From Polyangia bacterium (GTDB taxonomy: Bacteria; Myxococcota_A; Polyangia; Nannocystales; Nannocystaceae): DNA of 49,580 bases. The DNA lies in the NCBI GenBank assembly GCA_030424595.1, contig JAUHWG010000048.1, positions 1-49,580 of the forward strand, in the 5' to 3' direction. Of this stretch, positions 6,723 to 13,793 are shown one piece after another. Position 1 is the first letter of the stretch. The number at the start of each line of letters is the position of its first letter. Under the pieces are notes generated by a model. It worked only from the letters and a program-made list of their open reading frames with translations. It did no database searches and had not been told where the DNA came from. Both the position numbers and the translations under genes were made by a program.

Positions 6723-8894
6723 CTAGCTGGCGACGACGTAGCGCCGCCAGCTCTCGCTGAAGGCCGACGGTAGCTCCCAGGCCCAGGCCGCCTCCTCCAC
6801 GCAGCGGGCGCTCACCGGGTCGAGGTCGCCGCTGGCCGCGGCCGTGACCGCGACGACCTCATCGAGGGTCGTCTCGAGGGTGAGGCGGAGACGCGGAGCC
6901 CCACAGGCGGCCTGCGCCCGCGCGAGCGCCCGACGGAGCCAAGCCGCGTGATCGAAGACGCCTCCGACGGAGCTCCCGCTGCCGCCGCCGCTCCCACGAC
7001 CGATGAGACCGAGACCCCCGAGGCCTATCGTCTCGCCCTCCTCGAGCCCCTCCGTCGAGGGGCGGACGCCGGGCTCGATCGCGAGGTAGGAGGTGACCGG
7101 CGAGACCGCGCCGCCGTAGAGCGCGAGCGTCATCATCTCGGCCTCGCTGAGCTCGTCGAGGAGCGGCGAGCCGAAGACCAGCGCAGCCCAGAGGCGGCCG
7201 TGGTCCGCGTCGCGGGTGAAGACCTCGCGGACCGGCGTGGCCCACAGCTGCCCCTCAAGCCGAACCCAAGGGAGCGCCGCCGCGGCGATGCTGAGGTCGC
7301 GGATCCCCTCGCCCTCGTCGAGGGACACCGGCAGGTCGAGCGCCTCCGGATCGAGACCGGGGGCGACGACCCGGAGATGATCGATCCGCAGCGGCCGCGC
7401 CCACTCCTCATACACCCCGCGGCGCCTGTCCTCGGCGCGGGCGCTGCCGACGTCGGTCCGGAAGGAGTCGAGCGCCGCGCCCCAGACGAGACCACCCGTG
7501 CTCTGGACGGCCGCGCTCCAGGCGTGACCGTCGTCGCGGACGAGCTCGCTCTCGAAGGCGAGAGAGGGGATCCCGACGTGGACGAGGGCGCCGGTGGTCG
7601 CGAGGGCGCCGCGGAGGCGGGCGGGCGTCAACGACTCGCGGGTGAGGCTGTCGGTGAGGAGGATGATCCGGCGGGCAGCGCCGCGGGGCGCCTTGGCGAG
7701 GAGCTCCCCGGCGCGGGCTAGCGCGAGGTCGACGTCGCTGCCGTTGTGGCGGGCGGGGGCGAGGCCCGCGAGGCCCGCGAGCGCCGACTCGACAGGGATG
7801 AAGCGGCCGAAGAGCGTCTCGGGCCGGCGGGCGAAGGGGACGACCTCGACCCGCGCGTCGGGAAAGCCGGCGAGCGCCGCTCGGGCGGCGGCGATCTCGG
7901 CCGCGACCTCCCCGTCGGAGAGCGAGCGCGAGGTGTCGATGAGGACGACGACATGGGCGCCCCGCGGGGCCTTGCTGAGCTTCGGCGCAGCCTCGATCTC
8001 GAACTCGCGGAGGTGTCGATCATCGCGGACGGCGACGCTGGCGACCCGGCCGCGCAGGCGCGCCGGATCGCGGCGGGCGAGGCTGATCAGCACCTCGCCC
8101 TCGCCGGTGATCAAGCGCTCGTCCTGGTCGACGAGCGGGAGCTCGTCGTCACGGTCCTGGTCCTCGTCCTGGTCCTCGTCCCCGTTCTCGTGCCCCACCC
8201 CGCCGTCGTAGACGCCGTAATTGACGAGGTCGCCAGCGCCTGCGACCTCCGGCCAGCGGAGGCGGGCGCCGGGGGGGACCGGCGCCCCGTCGATCAGCAC
8301 CTGGTCGCGACGCGAGGCCGGCCGGACCCGGACGTCGGCCGCCAGCCTCTCGGTGCCCAGGCGCGGGAGCCGGAGGACCGAACGACCCTGGACGTAGTCG
8401 ACCGGCAGGGTGATCGTGTACTCGACGGTCTTGTCCTCGGCCGGCGGGCAGGGGAAGACCTGGAGGGCGAGCAGCCCCTGCGAGCGCCAGGAGAGGAGCG
8501 CCGGGTCCTTGGGGTAGTAGCCGCCGAGCCCGGTCAGCTCCTGGTACTTCTCGGCCGCGGCCTCCGCCTCCAAGAGCTCGCCCTCGTACCACACCGGCCG
8601 CCCCTTGACGGTCGCCAGCGTCCGCAGACCGGTCGCCACCGCGGTCTCCGGCAGGTCGATCCAGAACATCGCCTGATCATGGCGGGCGCCGCCGTTGTGG
8701 ACGGTCCGGCGGACCGTCATCGTCGCCCGGTCGCCGGCCATCACGAGCTCCACCGCGTGCCCCCGCTCGACGAGCGCCGTCGAGCGCGTCGCCTGAAAGT
8801 CATCCGCAGCGCTCGCTCCGTCGGGGGCGAGGATCGCTGCGAGCGCGAGGACAGGGGCGAGCGCGGGGCCGAGAGAGCGGGAGCGGCGGGACAT
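6723..8894 (-). CDS. Secreted VIT/vWA domain protein
   Basis: A 723-residue protein with a signal peptide (basic start, hydrophobic core, cleavage near ASAA at 27-30). Residues about 35-210 resemble a vault protein inter-alpha-trypsin (VIT) domain: AMFWIDLPETAVATGL, then EAEAAAEKYQ, YPKDP and LLALQVFPCPPAEDK. An acidic insertion lies at 238-251. A von Willebrand A domain follows with an intact MIDAS start DTSRS at 320-324 and ILLTDSLTRE later. The C-terminal region holds a Gly/Ser-rich linker. VIT plus vWA proteins act by metal-dependent protein binding at the cell surface or periplasm; the partner is unknown. Alone on its strand, flanked by a divergent DUF4870 gene. Confidence 0.85.
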   Translation of the reverse strand: MSRRSRSLGPALAPVLALAAILAPDGASAADDFQATRSTALVERGHAVELVMAGDRATMTVRRTVHNGGARHDQAMFWIDLPETAVATGLRTLATVKGRPVWYEGELLEAEAAAEKYQELTGLGGYYPKDPALLSWRSQGLLALQVFPCPPAEDKTVEYTITLPVDYVQGRSVLRLPRLGTERLAADVRVRPASRRDQVLIDGAPVPPGARLRWPEVAGAGDLVNYGVYDGGVGHENGDEDQDEDQDRDDELPLVDQDERLITGEGEVLISLARRDPARLRGRVASVAVRDDRHLREFEIEAAPKLSKAPRGAHVVVLIDTSRSLSDGEVAAEIAAARAALAGFPDARVEVVPFARRPETLFGRFIPVESALAGLAGLAPARHNGSDVDLALARAGELLAKAPRGAARRIILLTDSLTRESLTPARLRGALATTGALVHVGIPSLAFESELVRDDGHAWSAAVQSTGGLVWGAALDSFRTDVGSARAEDRRRGVYEEWARPLRIDHLRVVAPGLDPEALDLPVSLDEGEGIRDLSIAAAALPWVRLEGQLWATPVREVFTRDADHGRLWAALVFGSPLLDELSEAEMMTLALYGGAVSPVTSYLAIEPGVRPSTEGLEEGETIGLGGLGLIGRGSGGGSGSSVGGVFDHAAWLRRALARAQAACGAPRLRLTLETTLDEVVAVTAAASGDLDPVSARCVEEAAWAWELPSAFSESWRRYVVAS

Positions 8895-9203
8895 GGAGGC
8901 ATAGACAAGCGGACTCGCCAGAGGTTCCCGGCGACGCGATCTCGCGGCGCAAGGGGTCCTGACGCCCGCATCTCAGCACCGCGGAAGATCGGGACGACAT
9001 GGCGCGTAGGTGATCCGCTGACGGATGTCTCCCGAGCTCGTCGCGAGCGTCGAGCACGGCCCTCATTGCCGACCGACGTCTTGCGCCGTACCTGTGAGAG
9101 CTTGTGATGGCTGAGCGATGGCGTGGTGTCGGCGCTTCATTCACGTACGTGCCGGGGAAATTTTCCTGCGCAACACCAGCGCTGTGGGGTCGACCTGACC
9201 CGC
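8895..9203. other. Divergent promoter region of the VIT/vWA and DUF4870 genes
   Basis: About 310 bp without a credible gene. It must hold both promoters. An AT-rich near-palindrome, GGGGAAATTTTCCTG, lies at about 9157-9171, roughly 35 bp before the DUF4870 start, and stands out from the GC-rich surroundings. It could be part of a promoter or an operator. Confidence 0.4.
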
Positions 9204-9653
9204 ATGACCCGACCCCACTCGGAAGACGAGACCCTCTCGGCCCCAGCTCCCGCCGCAGATGAGGCGCAGTCTCGCCTCTGGGCGATGCTCCTTCACCTGT
9301 CGATGCTCGGCGGTTGCTTCATCCCCCTCGCGGGCTTCCTAGCCCCGATCGTGATCTGGCGGATCAAGCGCGATGAACTCCCCCAGATCGACGCGCACGG
9401 TCGTGCTGCTGCCAACTGGATCCTCTCCTCGGCGCTCTACGGAGCGCTCTTCCTCGTTCTCTTCTATGTCTCCCTCTTCTTCTCCATAGGGGGACTTCTA
9501 TGGCTCCCGATCCTGTCCGTCGCGTGGCTGATCTGCGCCGTGTGGATGATCCTCCCGGTCATCGCTGGCATCCGCGCGCACCAGGGCCACGCGTGGCGCT
9601 ATCCCCTCGCGATCCCCTTCTTTCGCCAGACATCGACCGCACAGGACCTCTGA
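9204..9653 (+). CDS. DUF4870 (Tic20-like) small membrane protein
   Basis: A 149-residue protein from the ATG at 9204; the in-frame ATG at 9123 would add 27 residues without domain character. Residues from about 25 on match DUF4870: SRLWAMLLHLSMLGGCFIPL, a PIVIWRIKRDELPQID segment, HGRAAANWILS, a long hydrophobic pair of helices and a final IAGIRAHQGHAWRYPL segment. Four transmembrane helices are expected. The family is common and its molecular role is not established. It stands alone between a divergent vWA gene and a convergent lipoprotein gene. Confidence 0.8.
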   Translation: MTRPHSEDETLSAPAPAADEAQSRLWAMLLHLSMLGGCFIPLAGFLAPIVIWRIKRDELPQIDAHGRAAANWILSSALYGALFLVLFYVSLFFSIGGLLWLPILSVAWLICAVWMILPVIAGIRAHQGHAWRYPLAIPFFRQTSTAQDL

Positions 9654-9672
9654 ACAAGGACGGCGATCGGCC

Positions 9673-10755
9673 TCACGGGGGGACCGCGCAGAAGCCAACG
9701 TTCTCGTAGCCCTTGACCGCATCGCCTTCGTCGTACCAGGCGACGCAGGTCTGGCTCGCGCCCGGGCAGGTGTTCGGGCTGTCGAGGTCGCAGAAGGGCG
9801 AACAGCAGCCCTCGGCCCCACACTCGAGGAAGAGCTCGGGGCCGAGGCAGAGAAGCCCCCGATCGCAGGTGTTCGGCGCGTCGCAGGGATCGCCGTAGGC
9901 GCCCGCCTCACCAGAGGCGTCGAGCATGCATCCCCACCCGTAGTCCTCGCCCTGCGGCAGGCAGAGATCGTCGCCGGGGCAGTCTTGCGCGAGCGGGTCG
10001 CACCCCTTGAGACAGACGCCGATGCCGAGGCTGAGAAAGCCCGCGCACTGCAGCCCGTCGGGACAGATCGGCGCCCCCCAATCGCCGGTGCAAAAGGGCG
10101 TGCATGTGCCCATCTCCCCCTGCACGTCGTCGATCCAGCAGAGCAGCCCGCGGCCGCAATCGTCGTCGCCGCTCCCCGCCCCGCCGACCGACGAGCAAGG
10201 CTCGCCCTGCTGCTTGGGCTGCGCTGGACGCAGCGCGCAGGTGGTCGCGTTGTAGCCAATCCCCTGGCCGCCCGACCAGATCGTGCACTTGTACTCCTCG
10301 GGGCAGTTCTGCTCCCACGGGGAGCACGACTCCCCCTCCGGGCCGTACACGCAGCGGAGGACGGAGGGGTCGCCTTGGGGCTCGCAGTCCCAGAGGAAGC
10401 CGCACAGAGCCTCGCAGTGGTCGAGCTCGATCCACTCGTCGACATCGTCGCAGGTGACGGGATCACACCCGTAGGAGGCGTCGACACAGCGCGCATCAGC
10501 GCCACACTCACCGGACTCATCGACCCTGCACACGAGGATCTCGTCCTCCGCACAGACGACCGGATCCCCTGTCGTGCCGGTCGACGACTCGCCGCTCGCC
10601 GAGCTCGTCCCGGCGCTCTCCTCCGAAGTGCCGCCGCTGCTCGCGGTCGCGGTCGGATCGGCACCTGTGCCGCTGCCGGGTCGAAGGCAGCCGACGAGGA
10701 GACTCGCCCCCATGATCACGGCGCCGAGGCCCTGCCTCCGGCGATTTCTCAGCAT
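9673..10755 (-). CDS. Cys-rich lipoprotein, paralogue of the gene at 11394
   Basis: A 360-residue lipoprotein starting at the ATG at 10755; the frame stays open further upstream but there has no coding character. The lipobox is LLVGC (Cys23). A spacer of Thr, Ser and Gly (about 25-65) is followed by a Cys-rich region with many regularly spaced cysteines (CNG- or C-x-x-GLLC-type), such as GDPCDAPNTCDRGLLCL and GCCSPFCDLD, ending YENVGFCAVPP. These features are common in myxobacterial surface lipoproteins with disulphide-knitted repeats. The C-terminal half aligns with the lipoprotein at 11394-12302, so the two are duplicates. Function unknown. Confidence 0.8.
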   Translation of the reverse strand: MLRNRRRQGLGAVIMGASLLVGCLRPGSGTGADPTATASSGGTSEESAGTSSASGESSTGTTGDPVVCAEDEILVCRVDESGECGADARCVDASYGCDPVTCDDVDEWIELDHCEALCGFLWDCEPQGDPSVLRCVYGPEGESCSPWEQNCPEEYKCTIWSGGQGIGYNATTCALRPAQPKQQGEPCSSVGGAGSGDDDCGRGLLCWIDDVQGEMGTCTPFCTGDWGAPICPDGLQCAGFLSLGIGVCLKGCDPLAQDCPGDDLCLPQGEDYGWGCMLDASGEAGAYGDPCDAPNTCDRGLLCLGPELFLECGAEGCCSPFCDLDSPNTCPGASQTCVAWYDEGDAVKGYENVGFCAVPP

Positions 10756-10981
10756 CCTGCCGCCACCATCGATGGGAGCACCATAGCGCGATAGGCCGCT
10801 ATCGGGCACCGAGCCCACAGAACGGCCTCGGCGCCGCGTGGAGCGGCTCGACCGAGGCAAGTCCCGCGCGAGGGCGCGTGGTACCGTCGCGCCGTCGCGG
10901 ACCCCTGGGTCGCCATCCCTGGCAGCGTGAGCGGCCAAGGGCGCCGACATCGTCCACTTCGAGCACGGCTGACGACGCACC

Positions 10982-11393
10982 ATGACCAAGACAATCTTGT
11001 TGACCGGCGCCAACCGGGGCCTCGGAGAGGCGACGGCGATCGAGCTCGCCCGCCAAGGCCACCGCCTCTTGCTCACGGCCCGGACCGCCGCCGCCGAGCC
11101 GCCGCGCGCGGGCTTCGCTGCGACGTGATCTCCCCGGGCTTCGTGCCCACGACCGCCGCGGAGAACGTCCGCGGCCTCTCCCGCTTCTTCCTCCGCCACG
11201 TGCTCTCGCACATGCCCTTCGCGACCTCCGTCGACGACTCCGCCTCGAACATGGCCCGACTCCTCGGCACCGACGCGCTCGAGCCCGGCGGTGGCCGCGA
11301 CTTCGTCCGCTGGGTCGAGGCCAGCGCGAGCCCCGACGCCCGCGACCTCGAGCGGGCTGCTTCCTTGGCGGCGCTACTCGGCGCAGGCGATCT
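10982..11393 (+). pseudogene. Short-chain dehydrogenase/reductase, internally deleted and frameshifted
   Basis: From ATG 10982 the frame reads MTKTILLTGANRGLGEATAI and continues through ELARQGHRLLLTAR, the classic Rossmann start with the TGxxxGxG NAD(P) motif, and then meets TGA at 11126. In another frame, from about 11119, the sequence resumes as DVISPGFVPTTAAENV and runs through RFFLRHVLSHMPF to about 11390, the usual C-terminal part after the catalytic Tyr-x-x-x-Lys. Around 130 residues, including the Ser-Tyr-Lys catalytic segment, are missing. The broken 3' end abuts the stop codon of the low-GC lipoprotein gene on the other strand, which suggests that rearrangement destroyed this gene. 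Confidence 0.75.
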
Positions 11394-12302
11394 TCAGGGC
11401 GTTGCACATACCCCGATGTGTTCATACCCGGCGGGCGCCAGCCCCTCCTCATACCAGGGGATACACTCCTGTCCCTCCTCTGGACACATGTCCGGCATTG
11501 AGTCCGTATCACAATGTGGAGCGCAGCACCCCCCAGACTGGCACTCTGGCTGCCACAGGGCACTCAGACATGCAAGGCCGAATGCACATGCGTTTGCGTA
11601 GTTACAAGGATCTCCGTAGCCTGCCGGCATCCCTATCGAAGGAAAGCAGACGAAACCGTCAGGGGTGAGATCAATACACGTGTCACCATCCGCGCACTCC
11701 TCCTCTCCCAGAGGAGTGCACATTGGAAGGCAGAGCGCAAGTGCTGTATCCGGTGCAATCCAACACCCTTCATCTGCGTTGTTACATGTTGGTAAACCTG
11801 CACCACCGGTGCAGAGAGAATAGCAGATCCCATCCCCTGTTTCGGGGACGACCTTCCAGCATACACTTCCCCCCTCACAGCTATCGCCGAGAATAAGGCT
11901 TGGATCCACCGTATGACATGCACTCCCTGGTGGATCTGGCATGGGATCGATGGGAACACACTTTGTCGCATCCCAGTATCGACCATCACTCATGTAGGGG
12001 CTACACTTTTGCCCGGCAATACAGTCCTGTTGCCAGACATCGCAGGGGGGCGGCCCTGTACCAAGATCTATACAGTCCGAGAGACTGCAGCTAGATGTGG
12101 CTGTCGCAGAGTTTCCCGAGGTGGATGTCGTTGCGGTCCCCACTGTACCCATCAGTGTTGCCCCTGAGGTTGAAGCGGAGCCCCCCGATGTGGAGGTTTC
12201 AGAAACCGAGGCTGATATCGATATCAGGGAACTACTATTACCTCCGCTGCACCCTGCAAGTGTAACCACAACTACGAGAGCCTGCAGGCTCTCGAACTTC
12301 AT
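11394..12302 (-). CDS. Cys-rich lipoprotein of atypical low GC
   Basis: A 302-residue lipoprotein: lipobox TLAGC with Cys18, a Ser/Thr/Gly spacer to about 70, then a Cys-rich region (CDVWQQDCIAGQKCSPY, GGSVCWKVVPETGDGICY) and the C-terminal block GDPCNYANACAFGLACL, GCCAPHCDTD and WYEEGLAPAGYEHIG. The last block is clearly shared with the lipoprotein at 9673-10755. Counting two lines of the gene gives 52-57% GC, while its neighbours exceed 70%, and codon third positions are much less GC-biased. That points to recent arrival or unusual selection. Function unknown; likely surface exposed. Confidence 0.8.
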   Translation of the reverse strand: MKFESLQALVVVVTLAGCSGGNSSSLISISASVSETSTSGGSASTSGATLMGTVGTATTSTSGNSATATSSCSLSDCIDLGTGPPPCDVWQQDCIAGQKCSPYMSDGRYWDATKCVPIDPMPDPPGSACHTVDPSLILGDSCEGGSVCWKVVPETGDGICYSLCTGGAGLPTCNNADEGCWIAPDTALALCLPMCTPLGEEECADGDTCIDLTPDGFVCFPSIGMPAGYGDPCNYANACAFGLACLSALWQPECQSGGCCAPHCDTDSMPDMCPEEGQECIPWYEEGLAPAGYEHIGVCATP

Positions 12303-12949
12303 TTGCGGCGAGCCTGGCTATCAGCAGTGAGCACCGGGGGCCGGCCGGACTCGACGTCAGGCAGTCCTCTGGCGAATGCAGAGTTCGTCAATGACTTGCG
12401 GACGGATTTTCCGCCAGAGGATCTCGAGACATGCTCCACGCTCGCGACTCTATCACACTCGAAGAATATGACTCGATAATGGCGGCGGTTGAGCGGTTCA
12501 GCCGGGGACTTCGACGAGGCGCCGGGTACTCGGAGGCTCGTCGAGGCTGAAGCGCTGGTGGCGCACGGACGCTCCACGGGGTGCACCAACCGCTCACTAG
12601 GCCCGCGCGGCCGGAGCAGGTAGCGGCAGACACGCTCGAGTCGCTTGCGGTCGCGGCCGTCGACGGTGGTCGCCGAGTGCAGGTGCATGCCGAAGGCCGA
12701 GACCGTCCCCGGCCGCGGCTCGGTGTCGGCAGCGGCGGCGGCGTGACGCGGGGCTGAGGACGATCGTCGGCGCCGATCGGCTCGCGCGAGTCGTCCCGCT
12801 CGGTGTTCTCACTGGCCCCCAAGCTCCACCCCTCGCCAAGCACGAGGTGAGCGCTCCCCCACGATCATTCAGTCAGCGTGAGCAATCCGCGTTACCTGCG
12901 GTTCTACGCGGTTCTTCGAGGACTCCTACCATCAGCGCTTGTTTCAGGG
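12303..12949. other. Gene-poor region with transposase debris
   Basis: About 650 bp with no intact gene. It holds the IS91-like remnant (12590-12840), repeat R1 copy 2 (12816-12953), and on the minus strand a short frame ending at TGA 12498 that reads HQRFSLDEPPSTRRLVEVPG, with the look of a real C-terminus of a lost gene. The part next to 12303 shares the lower GC of the neighbouring lipoprotein and probably belongs to the same incoming segment. Confidence 0.5.
12590..12840 (-). pseudogene. IS91-family-like transposase remnant
   Basis: In one frame the minus strand reads RPGTVSAFGMHLHSATTVDG and then RDRKRLERVCRYLLRP. The pattern F-x-x-H-x-(4-6)-D-x-x-x-LERLCRY-x-x-RPP is a hallmark of the Y2-type transposases of IS91-like elements. 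The upstream linker, in another frame, contains ENTERDDSREPIGADDRPQP. Both catalytic regions are missing and frames shift, so this is a dead fragment. It touches repeat R1, which could be the end of the same element. Confidence 0.6.
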
Positions 12950-12953
12950 CTAG
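12816..12953 (+). repeat. Dispersed repeat R1, copy 2
   Basis: Second copy of the repeat at 101-240. It ends in CTAG (12950-12953), and that CTAG provides the TAG stop of the lipoprotein gene on the minus strand (12950-12952). It overlaps the upstream linker of the IS91-like remnant. Confidence 0.6.
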
Positions 12954-13537
12954 ACGTCGTCGTCGAGGACGCAGATGTTCTTGACGCCGGTGAACATGCC
13001 GCAAAAGGGGCTGATATCAGAACACTCTCGGTCGGTGCAGCACCCCTTCAGGAGGATCGCACCGTCGACGCAGGGGAACTCCTGGTCGCAGCTCGGCTCT
13101 TGACCGCAAGCGATCCCCTGGCAGAGCTGACAGGTCTCAAGGGTCAGGTCTGGAGAGAACGCCGCCAACACCTCGCACTCGGTGAGGCCAACGATCGACT
13201 CGCAGCCGCTGGGGCCGGTGGTCATTCCCCCTGAGGCCGAAGTGCCGGTCTCGGTGGTCGCCTCAATGGTGGTCGAGCTCGAGCCGCTCGTCGTGGTGGT
13301 CGTGGTGGTCGTGGCGTCAGCGGTCGAGCTCCCACTGCTCGAGATCCCGGTCGAGCTCACGCTCACGCTCCCGCCACCGGAGCTGCTCGGGCCCGCGCTC
13401 CCAGTGCTAGCGCTCGAGCTGGAGTCGTCGCCGGTACAGCCGAGGGGCAGGCTCAGGGTAAGGAGCAAGGTCAGGCTCAGACCGAGGTCAGCGCGGACAC
13501 AGGAGCGAAGGCGCCGTGTGATCGGTGAGTGTCGCAT
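12950..13537 (-). CDS. Small Cys-containing lipoprotein with Ser/Thr spacer
   Basis: A 195-residue lipoprotein from the ATG at 13537; upstream in-frame codons lack coding character. The signal peptide has a long hydrophobic core and lipobox PLGC (Cys34). Residues about 37-110 are almost purely Ser, Thr, Gly and Ala with an octothreonine run. The C-terminal about 80 residues hold ten cysteines (CESIVGLTECEVLAAF, CQLCQGIACGQEPSC, GCCTDRECSDISPFC). Similar architectures are frequent in this genome and suggest disulphide-stabilised surface domains on a flexible stalk. The stop codon lies in the terminal CTAG of repeat R1. Function unknown. Confidence 0.75.
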   Translation of the reverse strand: MRHSPITRRLRSCVRADLGLSLTLLLTLSLPLGCTGDDSSSSASTGSAGPSSSGGGSVSVSSTGISSSGSSTADATTTTTTTTSGSSSTTIEATTETGTSASGGMTTGPSGCESIVGLTECEVLAAFSPDLTLETCQLCQGIACGQEPSCDQEFPCVDGAILLKGCCTDRECSDISPFCGMFTGVKNICVLDDDV

Positions 13538-13793
13538 GCGGGCTAATGTCGCCGATCTCGGCCCGCTTGGGGCCTCCGAAAACGCCGCCGCGCCGTCATC
13601 CGCCGCCGCGCCGATACAGCCGCGCCGAGGCCGTCTCCTGGATCTCCCGCCCGCTCCTTGCACGCCTCCCGCCTCGGTGGATCTCTTCTTTCCCTCTTGG
13701 CCGACCGATGTCAGAGGCCGCGGCTAAACACCGAGCTTGTCGACGCTCCTTGCTGCGAGGTCGAGGAGCGCGGGCTTCTGGTCGCCGGCGCCC

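Noticed and set aside
6723..6726. CTAG at the VIT/vWA stop as another element end
   Set aside because: No inverted repeat or core of element M lies beside it; C-TAG stops occur by chance in this genome, which also weakens the stop-codon targeting claim somewhat.
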